Below are positions 18,747 through 27,725 of a stretch of DNA of 64,000 bases, one piece after another. Position numbers and translations under genes: made by a program. Origin of the DNA: Variovorax sp. IB41 (GTDB lineage Bacteria; Pseudomonadota; Gammaproteobacteria; Burkholderiales; Burkholderiaceae_C); contig NZ_JAEFCB010000020.1 in NCBI RefSeq assembly GCF_016405905.1, forward strand, positions 57,699 to 121,698. Direction: 5' to 3'. Below the pieces are notes generated by a model. The model worked only from the letters and a program-made list of their open reading frames with translations. It was not told the DNA's origin and made no database searches. The first letter of the stretch is position 1, and each line of letters begins with the position of its first letter.

Positions 18747-19826
18747 TCAGAGCTGTTCGCGGCAGGCGCGGTACAGGTCCTTCCAGTCGGTGCGCTCCTT
18801 CACCACCGTCTCCAGGTATTCCTTCCACACCACGTGGTCCTGCACCGGGTCCTTGATGACCGCGCCGATGAGTCCCGAGGCCACGTCGGCCGAGCGCAGC
18901 ACGCCGTCGCCGAAGTGGCCGGCCAGCGCCATGCCGCTGTTGATGACGGAGATGGCCTCGGCGGTGGAGAGCGTGGAGGTGGGCGACTTGATGCGCGTCT
19001 TGCCGTCCTCGGTCTGGCCGTTGCGCAGCTCGCGGAAGATCTGCACCACGCGGCGCACTTCCTGCAGCGCGGGCGGCTCGGCCGGCAGCGCCAGCGCGCG
19101 GCCCAGCTCGGACACGCGCTTGACCACGATCTGCACTTCCTCGGCTTCGCTCGCGGGCACCGGCAGCACCACGGTGTTGAAGCGGCGCTTGAGCGCGCTG
19201 GAGAGTTCGTTCACGCCCTTGTCGCGGTTGTTGGCAGTGGCGATCACCGAGAAGCCGCGCACGGCCTGCACCTCGCTGCCGAGTTCGGGAATGGGCAGCG
19301 TCTTTTCCGACAGCACGGTGATGAGCGTGTCCTGCACATCGGCCGGGATGCGCGTGAGCTCCTCGACGCGCGCGATCTTTCCGAGGCGCATCGCGTGCAC
19401 CAGCGGGCTGGGCACGAGCGCCTTTTCCGACGGGCCGTGGGCCAGCAGCTCGGCGTAGTTCCAGCCGTAGCGCAGCTGCTCTTCGCTGGTGCCGGCGGTG
19501 CCCTGGATCAGCATGGTCGAGTCGCCGCTCACGGCCGCGGCCAGGTGCTCGGACACCCACGACTTGGCGGTGCCCGGCACGCCGTAGAGCAGCAGCGCGC
19601 GGTCGGTCGCGAGCGTGGAGACGGCGATTTCCATCAACCGGCTGTTGCCGATGTACTTGGGGCTGACCTCGAAGCCGTTGGCGAGCTTGCCGCCCATCAG
19701 GTAGGTGAGCACGGCCCAGGGCGAGAGTTTCCAGTTGCCCGGGCGCTGGCGGTCGTCGACCTTCTGGAGCGCATCGAGTTCTTCGGCGAATTGCTGTTCG
19801 GCATGCTGGCGCAGGACATTGCTCAT
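18747..19826 (-). CDS. MoxR-type AAA+ ATPase
   Basis: A 359-residue AAA+ ATPase of the MoxR group, which form ring chaperones acting with VWA proteins. Walker A is YGVPGTAKSW (residues 82-89). Sensor 1 is FSVIATANNRDKG near 192-204, followed by SSALKRRF. The Walker B position reads RVEELTRIPADVQ, with Glu155-Glu156 where most members have Asp-Glu; Asp-to-Glu here is conservative but unusual. ATG 19826 overlaps the DUF5691 stop by 4 bases; the long open frame upstream is only a shadow. No membrane segments. Expected partners are the VWA and DUF5682 proteins encoded just downstream. Confidence 0.9.
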   Translation of the reverse strand: MSNVLRQHAEQQFAEELDALQKVDDRQRPGNWKLSPWAVLTYLMGGKLANGFEVSPKYIGNSRLMEIAVSTLATDRALLLYGVPGTAKSWVSEHLAAAVSGDSTMLIQGTAGTSEEQLRYGWNYAELLAHGPSEKALVPSPLVHAMRLGKIARVEELTRIPADVQDTLITVLSEKTLPIPELGSEVQAVRGFSVIATANNRDKGVNELSSALKRRFNTVVLPVPASEAEEVQIVVKRVSELGRALALPAEPPALQEVRRVVQIFRELRNGQTEDGKTRIKSPTSTLSTAEAISVINSGMALAGHFGDGVLRSADVASGLIGAVIKDPVQDHVVWKEYLETVVKERTDWKDLYRACREQL

Positions 19827-21388
19827 GGGCGGCCTTGGGATGAAGAAGAGGAAGAAGAAGTGGACGAAGAAGGACGAAGGGTCGAAAAGAGTTGGCGCGC
19901 GCGCACGATGCGCGCGGTGTCGCTCAATGCGCTCGCGAGGCCGGGGCTTTCCTCGGCCGCACGCGGCAGCTCGGCCAGCAGGTGCAGCGCATCGGCGTGC
20001 AGCAGCGCAGCCGCATTGCCGAGCACCTGGCGCAGCACGTAGTCGTTGACGAGGTCGCCGCGCTCCACGCGGGTTCGCAGCGCGGCCGCGAGCTGGAGCG
20101 AGAGTTCGGCCGATGGCGTTTCGCCGGGCGCACAGGCCTGGTCGGCGAAGGCGATCACGTTCTGCACGCCGACGCCCGCCAGGCCCAGTTCGATCAACCA
20201 GTGGCGCTCGCGCCGTTCGCGGGGCAGCAGCGCCAGCAACTGGCCGACCCAGGCGCGCTGGCTGTACTGGGTGTGGTGTTGGTCCAGCATCGCGTCGGCC
20301 CAGTCGACGTCGGACACGGCGAGGATGGCTTCGTTCCAGCCACGAAAAAGGGCGTCTCTCCAATCGCTCCTGGCGGCCCAGCCGAGCAGCGCGGCGGGTG
20401 TCATGCCGGTGCGCGCGGTCCACCACGAGAGCGGCGCCTGCCGCACGAGCTGATAGAGCCACCAGGCGCGCTCGCCGAGGCTGTCGTGGGTGGGGCGCAC
20501 GGGATCGATGGCGTCGTCCTTCCAGCGCGGATCGGCGGCCTCGGGGGTGTTCAGCTGCCATGCGCCGCCCACCTGCGAGAGCAGCGGCGCGAGGAAGGCT
20601 TCGATGCGCTGCACGTGGGCGCTCGTGGGCAGGCGCTGCAGCAGTTCGACCGCGGCCTGGCGCACGTCGCGGGCGCGGTCCTTGAGCTGCGCGTCGATGA
20701 GCGCTTCGTCGTCGGGGCCGATGTTCTCGGCCAGCGCGCCGAGCAGCACGGCGCGCTCCTTGGCGGGGAGTTGCGGCAGCTCCGCGGCGAGGCGCTCGCG
20801 CGCGGCGGCGGGGTCGCTGCGGCGTTGCTCGGCGAGCACCGCGCGGCGCTGTTCGAGGCTGCCTTCGTCCCAGCGCGTCTGGGCATCGGCCTGCTCGCTG
20901 GCGCCGACGGCGTAGCGCCAGTCGTCGTTGCGCGCGGCGAGCCAGAGGCCGCGCTCGCCGAGCGCGGGGATCACGGCACTGCGCAGGTCGATCGCGCGGC
21001 GGCCGGCGTCGAGCGCGGTGGGCAGCAGGTTGTGGGGCAGGCGCAGGCCCGCGGCGGTCACCGCGGCGAGGCCTTCGTGCTGCAGCCGCAGCGGGCCGTT
21101 CGCGAGTGCATCGGCGATGGCCGCCTGCAGCGCGGGATCGTCCAGCACGGGGCGCTCGTCGGCAGTGGCAAGCGGTGCGTCGGAAGGCGAGAGGCCCGGC
21201 GCCACGAAGCCGGCGCGGCGGCCGATGGCGACGGCGCCTGCGACGCGCAGCAGCTGGCCTTGCGCTTCGCCGGCCTGGATCGCCTGCAGCAATCCGCCGA
21301 ATTCGCCGGCCATGCCTTCGGCGGCCGGTACGGGTTGCCGGGCGGTGCCGACCAGCGCGCTTTGCAGCAAGGTATTCCAGTGGCTCAT
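19823..21388 (-). CDS. DUF5691 family protein
   Basis: 521 residues, start ATG 21388 (MSHWNTLLQSALVGTARQPVP). The opening is characteristic of DUF5691, a family found with SWIM, MoxR and VWA genes. The rest is almost wholly helical, rich in Leu/Ala/Arg/Glu, with segments such as DVRQAAVELLQRLPTSAHVQRIEAFLAPLL that look like HEAT repeats, suggesting a scaffold or substrate-recruiting protein. No catalytic motif is visible. The C-terminus ends in a serine-rich low-complexity run. Joined by 4-base overlaps to the SWIM gene before it and the AAA+ gene after it. Function unknown. Confidence 0.8.
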   Translation of the reverse strand: MSHWNTLLQSALVGTARQPVPAAEGMAGEFGGLLQAIQAGEAQGQLLRVAGAVAIGRRAGFVAPGLSPSDAPLATADERPVLDDPALQAAIADALANGPLRLQHEGLAAVTAAGLRLPHNLLPTALDAGRRAIDLRSAVIPALGERGLWLAARNDDWRYAVGASEQADAQTRWDEGSLEQRRAVLAEQRRSDPAAARERLAAELPQLPAKERAVLLGALAENIGPDDEALIDAQLKDRARDVRQAAVELLQRLPTSAHVQRIEAFLAPLLSQVGGAWQLNTPEAADPRWKDDAIDPVRPTHDSLGERAWWLYQLVRQAPLSWWTARTGMTPAALLGWAARSDWRDALFRGWNEAILAVSDVDWADAMLDQHHTQYSQRAWVGQLLALLPRERRERHWLIELGLAGVGVQNVIAFADQACAPGETPSAELSLQLAAALRTRVERGDLVNDYVLRQVLGNAAALLHADALHLLAELPRAAEESPGLASALSDTARIVRARQLFSTLRPSSSTSSSSSSSQGRP

Positions 21389-22746
21389 GTGCGCACTCCG
21401 GCCAAGGTCCAGACCGGCGCGCTGCCGGCGGCGGCACCCGAGGCCCAGGCGGTGAGCGGCGCGAACTGCTCGCCGTCCCATTCGCCGAAGACGCGCAGCG
21501 GCGCGCCGCCCGAGTGCGCGAGCAACTGCCAGGCCTCTTGCGTTGCCAGTTGCATCGGCAAGGCCTTCGGTGCGGCGTCGAGGCGCAGCCACCATTGGTC
21601 GCCATGGCGCGCGGGCACGGCTTCGGCCCACACCATCGGCAGCAGTGGCTGCCAGGGATTGGCGGCGATCTGTTGCGCCATGCGGTGCCATTCGTCGAGG
21701 GCATCGGCTGCGGGCGCCGGCGATGCGGGCGCATCCGCCTGCAGTTCGGCCAGCAGCTCGGCCACCAGCGCGCGCTGCGAAGCGTGGCCGGGATAGAAGC
21801 ACAGCACCGCAGCGCGCTCACTGCCGCTGACCCAGCCGGTTTCGAAACCGCGTCCGCCATGCGAGTAATCGAGCAGCAGCGCGCGCCGCCCGCTCGCGCG
21901 GCCCTGCAGCCACACATGGCGCTCGACCAGCTTCGCGTCGCGTTCGTCGGTGCACTGTCCCAGCACGAGCCAGTGGTCGCTGATGCGTTCGCCGTCAGCG
22001 AGCAGGCCTTCGCGGTCCTGCGGCCAGCCGAGCGCGGTGCGCAGGTCGGCCAGCGTGGCGGGCGAGAGGGATTCGCGGCGCGGCACCGCATCGGCAATCA
22101 GCTGAAGACGCCCCAGCCGGTCGAGCAATCGCGCCGGCCAGCCCTCGCCCGCGCCGATGAGCTCGGCCGCCTGCGTGATGCGCTGGCCGAGCCCCGGCGC
22201 CTGCGCATCGACCATGCGCGCGGCCATCGCGCCCCAGGCCTGCTGCTGCTCGGCGCCGAGCGCGGCGAGGCCGCGCTGGGTCTGGTCGTCGAGCCAGCGC
22301 GCGAGCTCCTGCACGCCGGCCTCGATGCGCTTCCAGCGCTGCGCGTCGCGCTTGGCGGCCGCGGCCGGGTCGGGCGCGGCCACAGGTTCGGCGGCGCGCG
22401 CTTCTTTCTTCTCGGCCTTGTCGCGGCGCGAGGCGATCCACTCGGCCACCCACGGCGGCGGCGCGGCGGCGGTGAAGCTGGCGCCGCTCTGCGCGCGCAG
22501 CAGCATCAGCGCGAGGCCGTGCTTGCAGGGGAACTTGCGGCTCGGGCACGAGCAGCGGAACACCGGGCCCGCGAGGTCGACCTGCGTCTGGTACGGCTTG
22601 CTGCCGCTGCCCTGGCATTCGCCCCAGACGGCCTCGTCGGAAAACCCGAGCGTGGGCCACTTGGCCGGCGCGAGCAGGCCCTTGGCGGCCTTGGCCGACG
22701 CATCGTCGGGCGCGAGCGCCAGGACGGCTTCTGTGCTGAGAGTCAT
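21385..22746 (-). CDS. SWIM zinc-finger domain protein
   Basis: 453 residues from ATG 22746; the frame is open 37 codons upstream but MTLSTEAVLALAPDD is the better N-terminus. A SWIM zinc finger is clear: Cys65-x-Cys67-x6-Cys74-x-His76 (FRCSCPSRKFPCKHGLAL). SWIM domains bind DNA or protein. A lysine/glutamate/alanine-rich linker follows at about 120-140, then a C-terminal region without recognised motifs. It is the first gene of the five-gene operon, so it may recognise the target or regulate the others. No promoter could be assigned with confidence in the 52-base gap before it. Confidence 0.85.
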   Translation of the reverse strand: MTLSTEAVLALAPDDASAKAAKGLLAPAKWPTLGFSDEAVWGECQGSGSKPYQTQVDLAGPVFRCSCPSRKFPCKHGLALMLLRAQSGASFTAAAPPPWVAEWIASRRDKAEKKEARAAEPVAAPDPAAAAKRDAQRWKRIEAGVQELARWLDDQTQRGLAALGAEQQQAWGAMAARMVDAQAPGLGQRITQAAELIGAGEGWPARLLDRLGRLQLIADAVPRRESLSPATLADLRTALGWPQDREGLLADGERISDHWLVLGQCTDERDAKLVERHVWLQGRASGRRALLLDYSHGGRGFETGWVSGSERAAVLCFYPGHASQRALVAELLAELQADAPASPAPAADALDEWHRMAQQIAANPWQPLLPMVWAEAVPARHGDQWWLRLDAAPKALPMQLATQEAWQLLAHSGGAPLRVFGEWDGEQFAPLTAWASGAAAGSAPVWTLAGVRT

Positions 22747-22798
22747 CGGGGCACCCTCGCGCCGCTCCGCGGCGCGGATGATTGGAAGGACGCGGCCA

Positions 22799-23410
22799 TC
22801 AGGGCGCGACGGGATTGGCCGGCGTGCCAAGGCTGCCGGCCGGAGCGGCGGCGGCATCGGCGGGCGGGCGATAGGAAACGCGCACCGGGGAAGGCTGCGA
22901 CGCGGCGGCAGTGACCGGCCTGGTCACGCCACCCTTGGTGACGGTCATCGGCGCAGCCGGTGCGATCGCTGGCAAGGTCGCCACAGGCGCCACGGCGGTG
23001 ACGCCGGACGTGCCCGAAACCGGCACCGTGGCGCCGATCGCCGCCGTCGTGACCGGCGCGGCGCCGCCCGCGGGCGCGTACCCGGGCTTGCCGGCGTTCG
23101 GGTCGTGCAGCACCACGCTCTTGCCCACGCCGACGCCGGTGCCGATCGGCCCGATGCCGACGCCGACCCCCACGCCCGCGGTGCCGGCCACCACGCCGGT
23201 GTTGTTGACCGAGACGCCCGCGCCGAGCGGGCCCCAGCCGGTGTTCAGGCCGACGGAGAAGGCCCCGTCCTTGGTGGCACCGAGCCCGAGCGAGAGCCCG
23301 GGCACCAGCGGAATGCCGATGTGATAATGCGAACAGCCGCTCACCAGGAGCATCAGCAGCGCCGCCGGAACGGCGGCTGCTGCGCGAAGGGTGCGCGGCC
23401 GGGCGTTCAC
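22799..23410 (-). CDS. Glycine/valine-rich lipoprotein of unknown function
   Basis: 203 residues from GTG 23410, which overlaps the htpG stop by 4 bases. The N-terminus is a lipoprotein signal (AALLMLLVSGCSHYH, lipidated Cys26), so it should sit on the outer or inner membrane. Residues about 30-100 form a repetitive glycine/valine pattern (GVGVGVGIGPIGTGVGVG) like a beta-strand repeat or glycine zipper; the tail is alanine/proline/threonine-rich and disordered. Coupling to the chaperone gene is curious but may be chance. No function can be given. Confidence 0.75.
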   Translation of the reverse strand: MNARPRTLRAAAAVPAALLMLLVSGCSHYHIGIPLVPGLSLGLGATKDGAFSVGLNTGWGPLGAGVSVNNTGVVAGTAGVGVGVGIGPIGTGVGVGKSVVLHDPNAGKPGYAPAGGAAPVTTAAIGATVPVSGTSGVTAVAPVATLPAIAPAAPMTVTKGGVTRPVTAAASQPSPVRVSYRPPADAAAAPAGSLGTPANPVAP

Positions 23411-25443
23411 ACCAGGAGCGCGTTGACGCGCCTCACGTAGGCGGCGGGGTCGGCCGGAAGGCCCCCTTCGGCGAGCAGCGCCTGGTCGAACAGGATGTTG
23501 GCGAGGTCGTCGAAGTGCGCGGAGCTCTCCAGCTTCTTCACGAGCGGGTGCTCGGCGTTGACTTCGAGCACCGGCTTCAAGTCCGGCGCGGGCTGGCCGG
23601 CTTGCTTCAACATGCGCGCGAGCTGCGTGCTCATGCCGCCGTCCTGCACCACGAGGCAGGCGGGCGAATCGACCAGGCGGGTGGTCACGCGCACGTCGTC
23701 GGCCTTGTCCTTGAGCGCTTCCTTCAGGCGCTCGAGCAGCGGCTTGAAGGATTCGGCGGCTTCCTCGGCGGCCTTCTTCTCGGCCTCGTCCTGCAGCTTG
23801 CCCAGGTCGACCGCGCCCTTGGCCACGCTCTGCAGCGGCGTGCCGTCGAACTCGGTGAGGTAGTTGAGCGCCCACTCGTCAACGCGGTCGGTCATGAGCA
23901 GCACTTCGATGCCCTTCTTCTTGAAGACCTCGAGCTGCGGACTGTTCTTGGCGCCGGCCAGGGTGTCGGCCGTGATGTAGTAGATCGCGTCCTGGCCGTC
24001 CTTCATGCGCGCCTTGTAGTCGGCCAGGCTCACGGTCACGGCGTCGGTGGTGCTCGATGCGAAGCGCAGCAGCTTGGCGATGCGGTCGCGGTTGCCCATG
24101 TCTTCGCCCAGGCCCTCTTTGAGCACCGCGCCGAACTCGGCGTAGAACCTGGCGTACTTGCCCGATTCATCGGCCGCAGCGGCAGCGGCTTCGGCAGCGG
24201 TCGGTGCGTTCTTGTCGACCACATCCGTCACCGCTTCGGTCGGCTCGGGGGCCGGCACCGATTCGCCCGAGCCCACGTCGATCTTGCCCTCGCCGCTCTC
24301 GGGCGCGGTCTTCTGCTTTTTCGCCAGGTCTTCGAGCATGGAGAGCACGCGCTTGGTGCTGCCTTCGCGGATCGCCTTCACGTCGCGGCTTTCCTGCAGC
24401 AGCTCGCGGCTCACGTTCAGCGGCAGGTCGGCCGAGTCGATCACGCCCTTGACGAAGCGCAGGTAGCTGGGCAACAGCGCCTCGGCGTCGTCCATGATGA
24501 AGACGCGCTTGACGTAGAGCTTCACGCCCGCGCTCTTGTCGCGGTTCCACAGATCGAACGGCGCCTTGGCCGGGATGTAGAGCAGCTGCGTGTACTCGGT
24601 GCTGCCTTCCACGCGGTTGTGGCTCCAGGCGAGCGGCGCCTCGTAGTCGTGGCTGATGCTCTTGTAGAACTCCTCGTACTGCTCGGGCGTGATGTCCTTC
24701 TTGGGGCGGCTCCAGAGGGCGTTGGCCTTGTTGACGGTTTCCCATTCGCCAGTCTTCACCATGTCGCCGGGCTGGTCGTTCTCGCCTTCCTTCCACTCTT
24801 CCTTTTCCATGAGGATCGGGAGCGAGATGTGGTCGGAGTACTTGCCGACGATCTGCTTCAACTTCCAGGCGTTGAGGTATTCGTCCGCGTCGTCGCGCAG
24901 GTGCAGCGTGATGCGGGTGCCGCGCTCGGCGCGCGTGATGTCGGCCACCTCGAAGTCGCCGGCGCCGCCGCTGACCCAGCGCACGCCCTGCTCGGCCGGA
25001 AGGCCGGCGCGGCGCGATTCGACGCTGATCTTGTCGGCCACGATGAAGCCCGAATAGAAGCCCACGCCGAACTGGCCGATCAATTGAGCATCGGCCTTCT
25101 GGTCGCCGCTCAGCTTGCTCATGAAGTCCTTGGTGCCGCTCTTGGCGATCGTGCCGAGGTTGTCGATGGCTTCCTGGCGCGACAGGCCGATGCCCTTGTC
25201 GGTGATGGTGAGGGTCCGCGCGGCCTTGTCGAACGTGAGGCGCACGTCCAGGTCGGGCTGGTCTTCATAGAGCTCGGGGTGGTCGAGCGCCTCGAAACGC
25301 AGCTTGTCGCACGCGTCGGACGCGTTCGAGATCAGCTCGCGCAGGAAGATTTCTTTGTTGGAGTAGAGCGCATGCGTGACGAGGTGCAGCAGTTGCGCGA
25401 CTTCGGCCTGGAACGGGAGTTTGGTGTTGGAGGAATCAGCCAT
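23407..25443 (-). CDS. htpG: Molecular chaperone HtpG (Hsp90)
   Basis: The bacterial Hsp90, a cytoplasmic ATP-dependent dimeric chaperone; 678 residues against 624 in E. coli. The GHKL ATPase domain is intact: LRELISNASDACDKLR, LTITDKGIGLSRQEA (DxGxG) and GQFGVGFYSGF. The middle domain (WNRDKSAGVKLYVKRVFIMDD) and the C-terminal dimerisation domain are complete. Roughly 50 extra residues lie near 380-430 as an acidic, alanine-rich insert, which accounts for the length. A possible heat-shock promoter lies upstream. The downstream lipoprotein overlaps its stop. Confidence 0.97.
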   Translation of the reverse strand: MADSSNTKLPFQAEVAQLLHLVTHALYSNKEIFLRELISNASDACDKLRFEALDHPELYEDQPDLDVRLTFDKAARTLTITDKGIGLSRQEAIDNLGTIAKSGTKDFMSKLSGDQKADAQLIGQFGVGFYSGFIVADKISVESRRAGLPAEQGVRWVSGGAGDFEVADITRAERGTRITLHLRDDADEYLNAWKLKQIVGKYSDHISLPILMEKEEWKEGENDQPGDMVKTGEWETVNKANALWSRPKKDITPEQYEEFYKSISHDYEAPLAWSHNRVEGSTEYTQLLYIPAKAPFDLWNRDKSAGVKLYVKRVFIMDDAEALLPSYLRFVKGVIDSADLPLNVSRELLQESRDVKAIREGSTKRVLSMLEDLAKKQKTAPESGEGKIDVGSGESVPAPEPTEAVTDVVDKNAPTAAEAAAAAADESGKYARFYAEFGAVLKEGLGEDMGNRDRIAKLLRFASSTTDAVTVSLADYKARMKDGQDAIYYITADTLAGAKNSPQLEVFKKKGIEVLLMTDRVDEWALNYLTEFDGTPLQSVAKGAVDLGKLQDEAEKKAAEEAAESFKPLLERLKEALKDKADDVRVTTRLVDSPACLVVQDGGMSTQLARMLKQAGQPAPDLKPVLEVNAEHPLVKKLESSAHFDDLANILFDQALLAEGGLPADPAAYVRRVNALLV

Positions 25444-25519
25444 AGAGAAAAGAGAGATCGATCGAAAAAATTCTAAGCCGAGCCGCCGGCGGCGGCCGGG
25501 CTATTACCAATTTTGTGAG

Positions 25520-25548
25520 CTGGGGTTCATGTTCTGAAAAACAACAAG
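25520..25548 (-). promoter_or_regulatory. Candidate sigma-32 (heat-shock) promoter of htpG
   Basis: On the minus strand CTTGTT, 17 bases, then CCCCAG, about 77 bases before the htpG start. The sigma-32 consensus is CTTGAA with 13-17 bases to CCCCAT. The match is partial, but the gene is a typical sigma-32 target. Confidence 0.35.
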
Positions 25549-25589
25549 CCGTCGTCTGAGAGGGGGAGTGTGTGTGAGAGAGCGGGGGC

Positions 25590-26639
25590 TCACCTCGGCT
25601 GCGACTCCACCTCGCGTGTCCACCGGTCGATCAACCGCTTGCGCTCGGCCGCTTGCCCGTATTTCTGGAAGTCGTACTTGATGAGCTTCACGTCGGCCAT
25701 CGACGGAATGCGCGCATCGGGCTTGAAGGTCTTGTTGGCCGGCGACTGCAGGCTGCCCGCCTCGCCGCCGATGGCCTGGCCCTTCGGGCTCATGAGCCAG
25801 TCGTAGTAGCGCTTGGCGTTCTCCTTGTTGCGCGCGCCCTTCACGAGCGCGATGCCGCCGATCTCGTAGCCCGTGCCTTCGCAGGGCGCGGCGGTCTTCA
25901 CCGGAAATTTGTCGTACCGCCAGCGCTCGAAGCCGAAGATGAAGCTCACGCCGATGGCCACCTCGCCCTTGGCCACGTTGGGCGCCTGCGCCTGGCCGCT
26001 GCGGGTGTAGCTGGTGACGTTCCTGTGCAGCTTCTTCAGGTACTCGAAGGCCGCGTCCTCGCCCATCTGCTGCACGAGCCCCGCGATGATGGTGTAGGCC
26101 GTGCCGCTGGAGGCGGGGTGCGAGATCTCGATCTCGCCCTTGTATTCGGGCTTGACCAGGTCGGCCCAGCACTTGGGTTCATGCAGCTTCTTCTTGCGCA
26201 GCACGTCGGTGTTGAAGCCGAAGCCGATCGCGCTCGTGTAGAAGCCGCCCACCATGTTCTGCGACAGCGCGTACTGGCGCACGGCCCAGTCGTGCAGGTC
26301 GTTGATGTAGGCCGGGCGATAGGGCTCCAGCAGGCCCTGCTCGGCCGCCTGCAAAAACGGATCTCCGGTGCCGCCCCACCAGATGTCGGTCTTGGGGTTC
26401 GCGGCTTCGGCGCGCAGCTGGGCACCGATCTCGCCGGTGCCCTTGTGCGCCTGCTGCACCTTGATGCCGGTCTCGCGCGTGAAGGCCGCGGCGGCCGCCT
26501 CGCACCAGCCCGCGTCGGTGCTGCACAGCGCGTTGACCGTGCCCTGCGCAGCCGCGTTCTGCGGCGACAGCGCCAAGACGGCGACGGTGGCCAGGCAGGC
26601 GGCGCTGGCCGCGATATTCCGGATGGCAAAGGTGCGCAT
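25590..26639 (-). CDS. Periplasmic ABC-type substrate-binding protein, iron(III)/FbpA-like
   Basis: A 349-residue class D type solute-binding protein. It has a signal peptide ending SPQNAAAQG and the family's GTGEIGAQLRAEAANPKTDIWWGG followed by LLEPYRP and a G-x-x-x-x-A-x-G-F-x-x-N hinge. This subgroup includes Fe3+ (FbpA/AfuA), 2-aminoethylphosphonate and thiamine binders. Residues that would fix the ligand as ferric ion (paired tyrosines) are not obvious to me. No permease or ATPase gene is adjacent, so it is an orphan. The start ATG 26639 has GGAGAAGCG just before it on the minus strand. Confidence 0.85.
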   Translation of the reverse strand: MRTFAIRNIAASAACLATVAVLALSPQNAAAQGTVNALCSTDAGWCEAAAAAFTRETGIKVQQAHKGTGEIGAQLRAEAANPKTDIWWGGTGDPFLQAAEQGLLEPYRPAYINDLHDWAVRQYALSQNMVGGFYTSAIGFGFNTDVLRKKKLHEPKCWADLVKPEYKGEIEISHPASSGTAYTIIAGLVQQMGEDAAFEYLKKLHRNVTSYTRSGQAQAPNVAKGEVAIGVSFIFGFERWRYDKFPVKTAAPCEGTGYEIGGIALVKGARNKENAKRYYDWLMSPKGQAIGGEAGSLQSPANKTFKPDARIPSMADVKLIKYDFQKYGQAAERKRLIDRWTREVESQPR

Positions 26640-26706
26640 GCGCTTCTCCTCGGGCTGTATGTGGTCTGTATGGTTCAGGGGCGCAGGATAGCGCCCGCAC
26701 GACGGT

Positions 26707-27627
26707 TCACGGCGCGGCCAGCAGCGGCGGCAGGTGCTCGGCCAGCCAGTCGATCACCACGCGCGTCTTGAACGGCAGGTAGCGGCTGCGCGAGCGGATC
26801 ACGTTCAGCTCGAAGCCGAAGGGCCTGGGCTCCTCGAACACGCGCACCAGCGTGCCGGCGGCCAGCGCATCGGCCGCGAGCCACGCGGGCAGGCGCACGA
26901 GGCCCATGCCGCCGACGGCCGCTTCGAGCAGCACCTCGGCGCTGTCGCAGCGCAGGCGCGAAGGCAGCGTCACATCGACGAGCCGGCCATCGCCATCGTG
27001 AAAGCGCCAGGTCGAGACCTGGCCGTCGCGCGCATAGAGCACGGCCTCGTGCGGCGTTCCCGGCGCCTGGAGCGCGTCGATGCCGCGCGGATGCCCGCGC
27101 TCAGCGAGGTACGCGGGCGCGGCGCACAGCACCATCCACTGCACGCCGACCGGCCGCGCGACCAGGTCCGAGGAGTCGGGCAGTTCGCCGCTGCGGATCG
27201 CGAGATCAAGGCCCTCCTCGACCAGGTCCACGCGCCGGTCGCTGAACCCGAGTTCGAGCGAGAGCCCCGGATGCCGCCGTGCCAGCGCCAGCAGCAGCGG
27301 CCCGATCTTGAGCCGGCCGAGCATCGCCGGCATGCTCAGGCGCACCAGGCCCGTCGCGGTGCTGCGCGCCACGTCGGTGTGGGCCTCGGCCGCGTCGAGC
27401 TCGGCCAGCGCGCGGCGGCAGCGTTCGTAGTAACCGTGGCCTTCTTCGGTAAGGCTCTGGCTGCGCGTGGTGCGCAGGAACAGCCGCGTGTTCAGGCGCG
27501 CCTCCAGCCGCGCGATGCTCTTGGCCACCGCCGATCGGGTGACGTGCAGCCGCTGCGCCGCGAGCGCGAAGCTGCCCGCTTCCACCGCCGCGACGAATTC
27601 CTCAATGCCCTGCAGGCGTTGGCCCAT
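26707..27627 (-). CDS. LysR-family transcriptional regulator
   Basis: 306 residues. The N-terminal winged HTH is clear (FVAAVEAGSFALAAQRLHVTRSAVAKSIARLEARLNTRLF), and the effector domain follows. The helix spacing and AKSIARLE match the subgroup that often represses or activates neighbouring oxidoreductases. It is divergent from the alcohol dehydrogenase gene across 98 bases, so that gene is the likely target. Ligand unknown. Confidence 0.88.
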   Translation of the reverse strand: MGQRLQGIEEFVAAVEAGSFALAAQRLHVTRSAVAKSIARLEARLNTRLFLRTTRSQSLTEEGHGYYERCRRALAELDAAEAHTDVARSTATGLVRLSMPAMLGRLKIGPLLLALARRHPGLSLELGFSDRRVDLVEEGLDLAIRSGELPDSSDLVARPVGVQWMVLCAAPAYLAERGHPRGIDALQAPGTPHEAVLYARDGQVSTWRFHDGDGRLVDVTLPSRLRCDSAEVLLEAAVGGMGLVRLPAWLAADALAAGTLVRVFEEPRPFGFELNVIRSRSRYLPFKTRVVIDWLAEHLPPLLAAP

Positions 27628-27659
27628 TGGATACTTTCAAGCGCCATCAAGGCGAAAAT

Positions 27660-27675
27660 TATCCACCACCGGATA
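27660..27675. promoter_or_regulatory. Candidate operator between LysR and alcohol dehydrogenase genes
   Basis: TATCC, 6 bases, GGATA: a short perfect inverted repeat near the middle of the 98-base divergent gap; GGATA also recurs at 27629. Position fits a LysR site, but the arms are only 5 bases. Confidence 0.35.
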
Positions 27676-27725
27676 TTTTTCATCGTCAATAGGATCTGGG
27701 CTTCGCTTTTTCGTGGAGCTTTTCG

